DNA of 64,000 nucleotides from the NCBI RefSeq assembly GCF_964021845.1, contig NZ_CAXHZC010000002.1, positions 1 through 64,000 on the forward strand, written 5' to 3'. Shown one piece after another: positions 1-8,181 of the stretch. Positions within the stretch are counted from its first letter, which is position 1, and each line of letters begins with the position of its first letter. Source of the stretch: Arcticibacterium sp964021845 (lineage in GTDB: Bacteria; Bacteroidota; Bacteroidia; Cytophagales; Spirosomataceae). Below the pieces are notes generated by a model that did no database searches, was not told the origin of the DNA, and saw only the letters and a list, made by a program, of their open reading frames with translations. A program made the position numbers and the translations under genes.

Positions 1-965
1 TGGCTGATAATGCTGCAGAGCCATTGGCTCCATTACATAGGGCATCGGTTGCTGTGGCTGCTGCTACAATAGCTGCTGGCTCATTGATGGTGACTGTTGT
101 TGTTCCTGTACAGCTGTTGCCATCTGTGGCCGTAATCGTATACGTTCCTGCTGGGGCTGTTAAGGTACTTCCTGCTACTGTTCCGCCTGAACTGGTGAAG
201 GTATAAGTGCTATTTCCGCCGGTTGCCGAAAGTGCTGCACTGCCATCTGCTCCATTACATAAAGCATCGGTTGCTGTCGCTGCTGCTACGATTGCTGCTG
301 GCTCATTGATTTCAACAAACCTGGAAGTAGTACAACCATTATCATCTGTTATAAAAACTCTATAATCACCTTCAGGTATATTCAAATAATTTTGACCCGT
401 ATGTCCAGTGGCAACATTATTCCTTGTCCATGAAAAAGTGTAGGGACCCGTACCTCCCGTAACTGTTACATTGATATTACCAGTACTTTCACCATTACAA
501 ACTACATTATTATAAGATAGACTAGCTGATAATGCAGCTGGTTCAGTAATAGTAACAGTAGTGGTTCCAGTACATGAATTACCATCTGTAGCGGTAATAG
601 TATAAGTTCCTGCGGGAGCGGTTAAGGTGCTTCCTGAAACTGTTCCTCCTGAACTTGTAAAGGTATATGATGAATTTCCACCTGTGGCTGATAGGGCAGC
701 ACTTCCATTCCCTCCATTACATAAAGGCTCTGTTGGTGCAGCAGATACATCGACCATTGCCGGCTCACTAATAGTTACCGATGTAGTTCCAGTACATGAA
801 ATACCGTCTGTAGCGGTAATAGTATAAGTTCCTGCGGGAGCAGTCAATGTGCTTCCTGAAACTGTTCCTCCTGAGCTTGTGAAGGTATAAGAACCTACAC
901 CACCCGTGGCAGATAAGGCTGCACTTCCATTATCACCATTACAAAGTGCCGCAGTTGGTGTTGCA
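1..965 (-). repeat. 222-bp in-frame tandem repeats encoding SprB modules
   Basis: Four copies of a near-identical 222-bp unit are visible: about 975-759, 758-537, 299-78 and a partial copy 77-1. The repeated word GGCTCATTGAT recurs at 77 and 299, and the equivalent GGTTCAGTAATAG/GGCTCACTAATAG words recur at about 538 and 760, both pairs 222 bp apart. A divergent domain at about 536-300 interrupts the series. The unit length is a multiple of three, so copy-number change would keep the reading frame. Confidence 0.85.
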
Positions 966-2230
966 GAAGGAATTATGGGCCTGTTTATTTCAAAGTTTGC
1001 GTTTGAAACATTTGATGTATTTACAACAACGGAAGTAAGAACACCATTCCCCGTCCCATCACTTCCTGAACCGCTTCCTAAGTTTTCTGCAATAAAATTC
1101 CAACCTGGAGGAAGACTTGCAGATGGTGCGGCACCTTGCTCTACTCCAAATGTACCTTGTGTAGTACTAAGAACAATTTGATAAGTGTCGTTTGAAGGTA
1201 TATCCTGAACATTATAGGTACCATTGTTATTTACCAAAGCAGAACCGACCACAGTATTTGAGACCGGTTCTACTACATTTGCATATAAGGCCGTTCCTGA
1301 TGGGTTACCTAAACCTGTTCCATTCACCGTGCCGTCAAACGAAGACTCACAATCTGCAAATACATTCCCTGAAATATTTACCACTCTTGGGCAACATACA
1401 TTAAAATTAGTAATTGCAATGGCTTGCTGAGCCGGGTTAGGATCATTTGGCCCCGCTATATATCTTAATGTTAAAGACTTAACTGCTGTAGAACTAGATA
1501 CGCGTAACTGCCCTCTACCATCGGTAGGTGCCACACCATTATCTACTCCTGTCTGCCAATTTGCCGTGGCTGTTTGACCTGAAATAGTTACAGTACCGTT
1601 CGTAACCATTGATAAATTCAAAGGAGCGTTTCCTCCATCCGCACCAATGGCCGATAGCGTAACTCTATCTTGGAAAGAACTTTGGCCAGCAGGGGGATTC
1701 GAGAAATCAGATTGATCAATATCAACTATTAACAACTCCGAAATTAAAACTGGATATTCAAAATCAAAAGTAACTACGACCTCATCCCCTGGTGAATATG
1801 CAGCGTTATTTGAACTACTACAGTTTCCGTTACCACTTGAGCCACCGCACCCATTATCAAAATTGTCAAGTGTTAAAGAAAACATTCCAGAACCATAGAT
1901 TCCGCTAGTTCCTGAACGTCTAGCATCATAAACTCCATCTGGGTCTGAAATAGTAGTTTTAAAGTCAAAAGGATTGACACTTTGGGAACTCGTACAACCA
2001 GCCACTTGATCAGTAACCGCAGATGGAGGACCGCCCGCAGAACCAGAAGTTGGAATGACCGTCTGGCTACCTGACGAAGCTCCTTGCCAAGTTATTGACG
2101 TGGAACCTACCGTACACTGAGCACTCAGCTCAATATTTATGGCAAGAAAGACAAAGAGAAACGGTACTGCGAAGAAGAGTTTCGAGCAATTTATTTTTTT
2201 CAAGTAAGCGTTGGCGTAAAGTTTTGACAT
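1..2230 (-). CDS. Secreted SprB-repeat adhesin, N-terminal part (C-terminus outside window)
   Basis: Reading on the minus strand from an ATG at 2230, the frame stays open to base 1, giving at least 743 residues with no stop. It begins with a hydrophobic signal peptide (residues about 15-38, ending LSAQ). Residues about 40-270 form an unassigned beta-rich domain rich in Ser/Gly. Residues about 270-415 look like an SdrD-B/prealbumin-like module (NISGNVFADC). From about residue 420 come repeats of about 74 residues with the signatures LCNG-NGSAALSATGG and TITATDGNSCTGTT, typical of the SprB repeat family found in Bacteroidota gliding adhesins. One repeat position is occupied by a different PKD-like domain. 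Such proteins are normally exported by the type IX system through a C-terminal sorting domain, which lies beyond the window, so that part is inference. The plus-strand ORFs here are shadows. Confidence 0.85.
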   Translation of the reverse strand, partial: MSKLYANAYLKKINCSKLFFAVPFLFVFLAINIELSAQCTVGSTSITWQGASSGSQTVIPTSGSAGGPPSAVTDQVAGCTSSQSVNPFDFKTTISDPDGVYDARRSGTSGIYGSGMFSLTLDNFDNGCGGSSGNGNCSSSNNAAYSPGDEVVVTFDFEYPVLISELLIVDIDQSDFSNPPAGQSSFQDRVTLSAIGADGGNAPLNLSMVTNGTVTISGQTATANWQTGVDNGVAPTDGRGQLRVSSSTAVKSLTLRYIAGPNDPNPAQQAIAITNFNVCCPRVVNISGNVFADCESSFDGTVNGTGLGNPSGTALYANVVEPVSNTVVGSALVNNNGTYNVQDIPSNDTYQIVLSTTQGTFGVEQGAAPSASLPPGWNFIAENLGSGSGSDGTGNGVLTSVVVNTSNVSNANFEINRPIIPSATPTAALCNGDNGSAALSATGGVGSYTFTSSGGTVSGSTLTAPAGTYTITATDGISCTGTTSVTISEPAMVDVSAAPTEPLCNGGNGSAALSATGGNSSYTFTSSGGTVSGSTLTAPAGTYTITATDGNSCTGTTTVTITEPAALSASLSYNNVVCNGESTGNINVTVTGGTGPYTFSWTRNNVATGHTGQNYLNIPEGDYRVFITDDNGCTTSRFVEINEPAAIVAAATATDALCNGADGSAALSATGGNSTYTFTSSGGTVAGSTLTAPAGTYTITATDGNSCTGTTTVTINEPAAIVAAATATDALCNGANGSAALSA

Positions 2231-2340
2231 AATTCAGGGGTTCATTATCAAAGTCTGCTACTCTTATTAAGAGCAATCCCCATGCCAAAACCATTACGCC
2301 ATTTTTGAAAAAACTAAAAAGACAGAAATAATAATGCCAA

Positions 2341-2378
2341 AAATAAAAAAAACGCTATTTGGCATACCAAATAGCGTT
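2341..2378 (-). terminator. Rho-independent terminator of the DUF937 gene
   Basis: A perfect 12-bp stem (2351-2362 with 2367-2378) closes a CATA loop. Read on the minus strand it is followed by TTTTTTATTT (2350-2341). It lies 72 bp beyond the stop of the minus-strand gene ending at 2450. Confidence 0.85.
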
Positions 2379-2449
2379 TCGCATAGATTAAATACAATTC
2401 CCCTTATACACCTTAAAGGAGTATTTACAAGAACCCGAAAAGCTTCAAC

Positions 2450-3661
2450 TCACTTAGATACCAATTTTATTTTCAGATAATCAAGGTTCTCAGGGTCAGA
2501 AATCGCATCAATTTTAATAGCATTTACCCCTTTGTTTTGAATTAATTTCTTTAAATGAAAAGCTCTTTTAATTCCAATTTGAGAACTGCCATTTGAGTCT
2601 CCACCTTTAATTTGAATCTGAAATCTTGGGTTAGATTTAAACTGAGATACAAGGCTATCAATAATTGAATTATTAGCATCTTCCAATTCTATCATTCCTT
2701 CTTTAAAAGAAAGCGATTGAATTTTAACCTCATTATCTGCATTTAGCTGCCCTCCATCTATCAATTCCTTCACTGCCAACCAACCAGCATCTCCTTGAGG
2801 AACCTCTTCGGCCATTAGTGCCAAACTATCTTGAATAGCCAGAGAATCTTCTTGCATTTCAATTACCGATGACTCATTTTGAGTATCAGAACCAAAAAGT
2901 TCTTCTCTTGAATCGTAAAGTAAATATCCAAGTAATCCTACCAGCACCACCACTCCAGCAATAAGAAGCGTTTTTTTCGACATTCCGCCTGACTCCTCTT
3001 CGTACTCATAGGAACTCACCACATCCGCTTCCTCCTCAGTATCAGTAGCTGCCTCTGAATCCGCCTCCATTTCACGCTCCTCTTTCTTCTTAGCGAATTG
3101 CATTTTCATGCTTCTTAAATCATGCATTCCTAGGGCAGGAATCATCTTCTCCACAAGAGCTTCAGGAGCCCTTTCAAAAAGAGGATCGCGGTGCTCCTTT
3201 AGGTAATTCATCAAATCTTCTTTACTTATACCCTCCTCTAATTTTTCCGCCAAAAAGCTAATTATCAAGGCATTTACAAAAGATGAATATTTTGCAGTTT
3301 CTTGTTTACTAGTACCACTGTGTGTAGTTACAAGATTTAATAATTGACTTCTAAAAGAAGGAAATATTTGACTCATATTTCTTTCTCCTATATCTACAAA
3401 ATCTGTAAGTTTTTTTGCCGAACTGAAACCTTCTTTCAGGTTAAATTCTTTTAAATCTTTAGTATGAATTTTTTTTATTTGATTGACAAGCATACTTGTG
3501 CTCATGTCACTATTGGCCCTTCTGATCAATCCAGCTAAAAGTGTATAGAAAATCGCATCAATCGCTCCTTTAGTGTCTCCCAAATTCCTTTCGCCCAATT
3601 TTTTCAAGCTCTCTATTAGCTCTTCAGTTATGCTTTCATCAAATTTCTGAAACAATGTCAT
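2450..3661 (-). CDS. DUF937 (YidB-like) protein with TM anchor and OmpA-like tail
   Basis: This is a 403-residue protein in three parts. Residues 1-185 resemble DUF937/YidB-like sequences. Residues about 190-228 are a very acidic linker (TDTEEEAD, YEYEEES). A single hydrophobic helix lies at about 231-249 (LLIAGVVVLVGLLGYLLY). After it, residues about 290-400 read as a degenerate OmpA-like domain (IDSLVSQFKSNPRFQIQIKG, then RAFHLKKLIQNKGV). The predicted topology is N-terminus in the cytoplasm and C-terminal domain in the periplasm. The ATG at 3661 is preferred; a TTG two codons upstream (3667) would give 405 residues. It is monocistronic, with a strong terminator downstream. The family's function is unknown; peptidoglycan contact through the OmpA-like part is inference, since the usual binding Asp/Arg pair is not clear. 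Confidence 0.75.
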   Translation of the reverse strand: MTLFQKFDESITEELIESLKKLGERNLGDTKGAIDAIFYTLLAGLIRRANSDMSTSMLVNQIKKIHTKDLKEFNLKEGFSSAKKLTDFVDIGERNMSQIFPSFRSQLLNLVTTHSGTSKQETAKYSSFVNALIISFLAEKLEEGISKEDLMNYLKEHRDPLFERAPEALVEKMIPALGMHDLRSMKMQFAKKKEEREMEADSEAATDTEEEADVVSSYEYEEESGGMSKKTLLIAGVVVLVGLLGYLLYDSREELFGSDTQNESSVIEMQEDSLAIQDSLALMAEEVPQGDAGWLAVKELIDGGQLNADNEVKIQSLSFKEGMIELEDANNSIIDSLVSQFKSNPRFQIQIKGGDSNGSSQIGIKRAFHLKKLIQNKGVNAIKIDAISDPENLDYLKIKLVSK

Positions 3662-3773
3662 CTTCAATATCTCTTTTGGTACTCAAAATCAAATAATAGA
3701 TTGCAAAAAAACAAAAAAAAGAGGTATTTGCGGTGAAATAATTTTAATAAATTCAACCTAATAGGAATAAAGT

Positions 3774-5501
3774 ATGGCTGCTAAAGAAAAAGGTAAATTA
3801 AGAAGTGAGCAATGGTTCGGTAAAGAAGGTAAAGATGGTTTCATATATCGTAGCTGGATAAAGAACCAGGGCTATCCTGCACACCAATTTAAAGGCAAGC
3901 CAGTCATTGGTATTTGTAACACTTGGTCTGAAGCAACTCCATGTAACGGACATTTTAGAGAATTAGCACAGTTTATAAAAAACGGAATATATGAGGCTGG
4001 TGGATTTCCGATAGAATTCCCCGTAATGTCTTTAGGCGAAACTATCATAAGGCCTACAGCCATGCTTTACAGAAACTTGGCTTCCATGACAGTGGAAGAA
4101 AGTATTAGAGCAAATCCTTTTGATGCTGTGGTACTTATGACAGGATGCGACAAAACCACACCTTCATTAATAATGGGTGCAGCTAGTGTTGACATACCAT
4201 CTATTGTACTTTCTGGTGGACCAATGTTAAATGGAAAATTTAGAGGAAAAGATTTAGGCTCAGGTACAGACGTTTGGAAATTTGATGCTGATGTAAAAGC
4301 AGGCAAAATGACTTTGGACGAAATGGAAGAAGCCGAAGCTTGCATGAGTAGAAGTATTGGCCACTGTAATACAATGGGAACTGCATCTACCATGGCTACA
4401 ATGGTGGAAGCTCTAGGATTGACTCTTCCTGGGGTATCTTCTATTCCAGCGGCAGATTCTCGTAAAAAGATGAATGCTCACATGACTGGAATGAGAGCAG
4501 TGGAAATGGCAAAAGAAAACCTTAAAATATCAAAAATACTGACCAAACCAGCCTTCATTAATGCAATAAAAGTAAACTCAGCAGTAGGTGGTTCTACTAA
4601 TTTTGTTTTACACTTGCTAGCTATTGCAAAAAGAGTAGGTGTGGAACTAAGTCTTGACGATTTTGACAAGCATGGTGCTAAAATTCCATTTTTACTTAAT
4701 CTTATGCCTTCTGGTAAGTACTTAATGGAAGACTATTACTATGCCGGTGGTATTCAGGTTATCCTTAAAGAGCTTGCCGCACATCTTAGCGAAGAGGCTA
4801 TTACCGTTAACGGTAAAACATTAACTGAAAATTCTAAAAAGGCTAGAAACTGGAATACCGATGTAATAAGACCAATTACCGACCCTATTATTAAAGAAGG
4901 TGGTATTACTGTGGTGAAAGGTAACCTTTGCACTGAAGGTGCTGTTATAAAAGTCTCGGCAGCTACCCCATCATTATTGAAGCACAAAGGGCGTGCAGTG
5001 GTTTTTGAAACCATTGAGGACTATCATGAAAGAATTGATAATCCAGACTTAGATATTGACGAAAATTGTGTGATGGTTCTTAAAAATGTTGGTCCAAAAG
5101 GATACCCTGGTATGCCAGAAGTAGGCAACATGGCTTTACCTCAAAAACTAATTCAAAAAGGAGTTAGTGACATGATTAGGATATCAGATGGAAGAATGAG
5201 CGGAACAGCCTATGGAACTGTTTTTCTTCATGCCTCACCAGAATCTGCTCTTGGAAGTCCATTAGCCCTTGTTGAAAACGGAGATATCATTGAGTGCGAT
5301 GTAGCTTCAAAGAAAATACACCTTCATGTTTCGGACGAAGAACTGGCAGAAAGAAGAAAAAAATGGACGCCAATAGACCTAGAATTTAACAGAGGATATA
5401 TCAAACTTTATATTGACACCGTAAACCAAGCCCATGAAGGAGCCGACATGGATTTCCTTATAGGTTCTTCAGGAAGTATAGTAAATAGAGAATCTCACTA
5501 G
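3774..5501 (+). CDS. IlvD/Edd-family sugar-acid dehydratase (L-arabinonate/D-xylonate type)
   Basis: This 575-residue protein belongs to the IlvD/Edd dehydratase family, which dehydrates 2,3-dihydroxy acids to 2-keto-3-deoxy acids using an Fe-S cluster and Mg2+. The three cluster cysteines expected for the [2Fe-2S] arabinonate/xylonate dehydratase branch are present: C57 (ATPCNGH), C125 (TGCDKTTPS) and C198 (GHCNTMG). A C-terminal SDGRMSG motif carries the catalytic serine. The N-terminal GICNTWSEATPCNGH is closer to pentonate dehydratases than to branched-chain dihydroxy-acid dehydratase, and no ilv genes lie nearby. Substrate within the pentonate group cannot be fixed from sequence. It is monocistronic, with no other sugar-acid pathway gene adjacent. 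Confidence 0.85.
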   Translation: MAAKEKGKLRSEQWFGKEGKDGFIYRSWIKNQGYPAHQFKGKPVIGICNTWSEATPCNGHFRELAQFIKNGIYEAGGFPIEFPVMSLGETIIRPTAMLYRNLASMTVEESIRANPFDAVVLMTGCDKTTPSLIMGAASVDIPSIVLSGGPMLNGKFRGKDLGSGTDVWKFDADVKAGKMTLDEMEEAEACMSRSIGHCNTMGTASTMATMVEALGLTLPGVSSIPAADSRKKMNAHMTGMRAVEMAKENLKISKILTKPAFINAIKVNSAVGGSTNFVLHLLAIAKRVGVELSLDDFDKHGAKIPFLLNLMPSGKYLMEDYYYAGGIQVILKELAAHLSEEAITVNGKTLTENSKKARNWNTDVIRPITDPIIKEGGITVVKGNLCTEGAVIKVSAATPSLLKHKGRAVVFETIEDYHERIDNPDLDIDENCVMVLKNVGPKGYPGMPEVGNMALPQKLIQKGVSDMIRISDGRMSGTAYGTVFLHASPESALGSPLALVENGDIIECDVASKKIHLHVSDEELAERRKKWTPIDLEFNRGYIKLYIDTVNQAHEGADMDFLIGSSGSIVNRESH

Positions 5502-5543
5502 CATTCAGGCGTATATACGTAGCATATACTTGTTTAAATAAAA

Positions 5544-5602
5544 GAAACAAGCTAATTTTAAGGTAGAACCCCATATCTCATACCCTAAAAGTAGCTTGTT
5601 TC
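5544..5602 (+). promoter_or_regulatory. Perfect 11-bp inverted repeat ending at the GSCFA start codon
   Basis: GAAACAAGCTA (5544-5554) is repeated inverted as TAGCTTGTTTC (5592-5602), separated by 37 nt. The right arm ends on the base before the ATG at 5603. In RNA the pairing would bury the ribosome-binding region, so an attenuator or leader structure is possible. There is no T-run after the right arm, so it is not a standard terminator. Confidence 0.5.
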
Positions 5603-6577
5603 ATGAATTTTCGAACCGAAATTGAACTTTCGGAATTTCCGTTTAAGGTAGAGCGGAATTCAAAAATACTGACCATAGGTTCTTGTTTTTCCGACAATAT
5701 TGGCAACTATCTAGTTGACAATAAAATGGAGTGTATGCATAACCCCTTTGGGGTTGTATTTAACCCTGTATCCATTTTTAGACTTTTAACACAAAGTATT
5801 AATCAATACCCAGTTAAGTCTAGCTATTTTACTGAAAATGATGGCATCTGGTATCATTATGACTTCCATTCAAAACTATTTGGATCTAACAAAAAAGAGC
5901 TTGAAAGTGAATTAAATTTACGATATCAAAAGGTAAGGAACTTCCTAAAAAAAGCAGATTACCTTTTTATAACTATGGGTACTGCCTACGCCTATCGGCT
6001 CAAACAAAATGCTTACGTAGTATCAAACTGTCATAAAAAAGATTCGGAGCTTTTTAAGAAGGAAATGCTCACAAATAAGGAAATAGGAATTCGTTTTACA
6101 CAACTTTATGAAAAGTTAAAACAACTTAACCCAAAGATTAAAATTGTCTTTACCGTAAGTCCTGTAAGGCATACTAGAGATACTCTTCAAGGTAACAATC
6201 TTAGTAAAAGTACGCTAAGACTAGCATCCCATTATTTTACCCAAGATTTTAAAGACACTTATTATTTCCCAGCCTACGAGATTCTTTTAGACGACCTTAG
6301 AGACTATAGATATTATGCAGATGACATGATTCATGTGAATGAAACAGGTCAAAAATATGTATTGGAGCATTTTAGGAAAACGGCCTTTTCTTCTCCACTT
6401 AATGAATTTATTGATCGTTGGCAAAAAATTCAAAGTCAATTAAAACACAAACCTTTTCATTCTGACTCTGACGGCCATCAAAAATTCCTAAAGAATTTGG
6501 TTTCTCGCTTAGAAGAATTGAGTAATTCTGTAAATGTGGACCAAGAAATGGAAATAGTAAAGGCTCAGCTCATCTAA
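5603..6577 (+). CDS. GSCFA domain protein
   Basis: This 324-residue protein carries the GSCFA family signature near its N-terminus (LTIGSCFSDNIG, residues 23-34), followed by HNPFGVVFNP and a second block TMGTAYAYRL. The family is SGNH/GDSL-like, with FSPVRH-type blocks; here the block reads TVSPVRHTRD. The conserved late DDMIHVN supplies the Asp-x-x-His pair expected of such hydrolases, with the GSCFS serine or cysteine region as the probable nucleophile site. The substrate is unknown. No signal peptide is apparent, so it is probably cytoplasmic. An unusual inverted repeat abuts its start codon. Confidence 0.8.
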   Translation: MNFRTEIELSEFPFKVERNSKILTIGSCFSDNIGNYLVDNKMECMHNPFGVVFNPVSIFRLLTQSINQYPVKSSYFTENDGIWYHYDFHSKLFGSNKKELESELNLRYQKVRNFLKKADYLFITMGTAYAYRLKQNAYVVSNCHKKDSELFKKEMLTNKEIGIRFTQLYEKLKQLNPKIKIVFTVSPVRHTRDTLQGNNLSKSTLRLASHYFTQDFKDTYYFPAYEILLDDLRDYRYYADDMIHVNETGQKYVLEHFRKTAFSSPLNEFIDRWQKIQSQLKHKPFHSDSDGHQKFLKNLVSRLEELSNSVNVDQEMEIVKAQLI

Positions 6578-6593
6578 TATTTAGTACATTTTC

Positions 6594-6601
6594 TAGTTTT
6601 G
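6594..6601 (+). promoter_or_regulatory. Bacteroidota -7 element for mrp
   Basis: TAGTTTTG matches the TAnnTTTG consensus of the Bacteroidota primary sigma factor. It lies 67 bp before the GTG start of mrp and 17 bp after the GSCFA stop. Confidence 0.55.
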
Positions 6602-6667
6602 CAAAACTTTCCCGATGCTAAGGCTGTTCGGATGGTAGGTTATGTTTAAAAACTTAAAAGAGTATTT

Positions 6668-7759
6668 GTGATTAAGGAAGAAAATGTTTTAGCGGCTTTA
6701 AGTCATGTAGAAGAACCAGACTTAAAGAAAGATCTTGTTACCCTTAATATGATTAAGGATGTGGTGGTAAATGGGTCTGACATCAAGTTCACGGTTGTAC
6801 TTACCACACCAGCTTGTCCTTTAAAAGAGGTAATCCGTCAGCGATGCATGGACGCCCTTCATGAGCACCTCGGCAAAGACATTACGGTAGACATTCATAT
6901 GTCTGCAGAAGTAACCTCTATCAGAAACAACTCTCCTCAGTTACCGGGTGTAAAAAACATTATTGCCATTTCTTCTGGAAAAGGCGGAGTAGGAAAATCT
7001 ACTGTAACGGCTAATCTTGCTATTGCTCTTAAAAACTCAGGAGCAAAAGTTGGGATAATTGATGCTGATATATTTGGACCTTCCATTCCATTAATGTTTG
7101 GAGCAGAAGATGTGCAACCTTTGATAACCCAAAAGGATGGCAAAAATATGATTCACCCTGTGAATCAATTTGGCATCAAAATGATTTCCATTGGTTTTTT
7201 AACACCTAAAGACAATGCTGTAGTTTGGAGAGGACCTATGGCCAGCCAAGCTCTAAGACAGTTTTTAGGTGATGTAGATTGGGGAGACTTAGATTATCTA
7301 TTAATTGACCTTCCTCCAGGCACTAGCGACATCCACCTTTCTTTAGTTCAAACTGTGCCTGTAACAGGTGCCGTGGTAGTAACTACCCCTCAAAAAGTAG
7401 CTTTAGCGGACGCTACAAAAGGTTTAGCAATGTTTAAGCAGCCCCAAATCAATGTTCCTATTTTAGGCATCATTGAAAACATGGCCTATTTTACACCAGA
7501 AGAATTACCTGAAAATAAATATTACATTTTCGGGAAAGATGGTGGTAAAGAATTAGCCCAAAAATTTGCTGTACCCTTATTAGGAGAAATACCCATAGTG
7601 CAGGGGATTAGAGAAGGCGGCGACGAAGGAAGACCAGTAATGATGGATGAAAACAGCATTAGTGCCGAAGCATTTAAAGAGGCCGCTGAAAATTTAGCTC
7701 AACAATTAGCTATAAGAAATGCAGCCCAACCAGCAACTGAACGTGTTCAGGTTGCGTAA
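6668..7759 (+). CDS. Mrp/ApbC-type iron-sulfur carrier ATPase
   Basis: This 363-residue protein starts at a GTG. Residues 1-80 form a MIP18/DUF59 domain (VEEPDLKKDLV, TTPACP). A ParA/MinD-like ATPase follows, with a deviant Walker A at 103-112 (SGKGGVGKST), a DADIFGPSIP block and LLIDLPPGTSD. These proteins bind and transfer Fe-S clusters. The CxxC that bridges the dimeric cluster in enteric Mrp is missing: where enteric proteins read YF-CPHCG, this one reads YFTPEELPENKYYIFG. The downstream partner gene nfu, 71 bp away, encodes an Fe-S scaffold or carrier and has its own promoter, so function is well supported by context. Confidence 0.9.
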   Translation: MIKEENVLAALSHVEEPDLKKDLVTLNMIKDVVVNGSDIKFTVVLTTPACPLKEVIRQRCMDALHEHLGKDITVDIHMSAEVTSIRNNSPQLPGVKNIIAISSGKGGVGKSTVTANLAIALKNSGAKVGIIDADIFGPSIPLMFGAEDVQPLITQKDGKNMIHPVNQFGIKMISIGFLTPKDNAVVWRGPMASQALRQFLGDVDWGDLDYLLIDLPPGTSDIHLSLVQTVPVTGAVVVTTPQKVALADATKGLAMFKQPQINVPILGIIENMAYFTPEELPENKYYIFGKDGGKELAQKFAVPLLGEIPIVQGIREGGDEGRPVMMDENSISAEAFKEAAENLAQQLAIRNAAQPATERVQVA

Positions 7760-7802
7760 GTATAAGTAGTGATTTATATTAGGATATTCTTCACTTCTAA
7801 AG

Positions 7803-7810
7803 TATTTTTG
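7803..7810 (+). promoter_or_regulatory. Bacteroidota -7 element for nfu
   Basis: TATTTTTG fits TAnnTTTG and sits 20 bp before the nfu ATG, which implies a leader of about 15 nt. Confidence 0.55.
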
Positions 7811-7830
7811 TACAAATAAAATTTCAGAAA

Positions 7831-8079
7831 ATGAGTTCTTTAAAAGAGCGTGTGGAGACAGCGTTAGATTCGGTAAGGCCGTATTTAGAGGCTGATGGTG
7901 GAAATGTAAACGTAGTAGAAATTACGGAAGAAGGCACTGTTAGGTTAGAGCTTTTAGGTGCTTGTGGCTCATGTCCTATGTCTACCATGACATTCAAAGC
8001 TGGACTAGAAGAAGCTATTTTAAAAGCCGTTCCAGAAATCAAAAAAGTAGAAGCACTTAATCTCACTCCAGCAGAGTAA
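7831..8079 (+). CDS. NifU C-terminal-like Fe-S scaffold protein (Nfu)
   Basis: This 82-residue protein consists only of the NifU C-terminal/Nfu domain. It has the LEADGGNV block and the cluster-binding CxxC (GACGSCPMS, C45 and C48). Nfu proteins assemble or deliver [4Fe-4S] clusters. It lies directly downstream of mrp, and the two probably act in the same cluster-delivery path. The gene ends in a clear terminator at 8104. The short length is normal for the Bacteroidota and actinobacterial single-domain form. Confidence 0.92.
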   Translation: MSSLKERVETALDSVRPYLEADGGNVNVVEITEEGTVRLELLGACGSCPMSTMTFKAGLEEAILKAVPEIKKVEALNLTPAE

Positions 8080-8103
8080 GAAAAAATATAACGTATTTTT
8101 ATT

Positions 8104-8134
8104 AAGCTACTTGCCTTGGTGAGTAGCTTTTTTA
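8104..8134 (+). terminator. Rho-independent terminator after nfu
   Basis: AAGCTACT (8104-8111) pairs with AGTAGCTT (8122-8129) around a 10-nt loop, followed by a T-run. It rules out the TTG at 8116 as the start of the next gene. Confidence 0.8.
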
Positions 8135-8181
8135 TTTACCTTGCATATCAAACGTGTTTCCTTATAAAATTTTACGTCGAA

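Noticed and set aside
24..1430. Plus-strand ORFs of 60-91 residues in the first 1.4 kb
   Set aside because: They lie antisense to the adhesin, which shows a long open frame, signal peptide and family repeats. Their Val/Pro-rich translations arise from the repeated DNA.
8116..8181. Upstream TTG start for the Ddl-like protein
   Set aside because: It lies within the nfu terminator stem. The ATG at 8182 directly precedes the Ddl N-domain.
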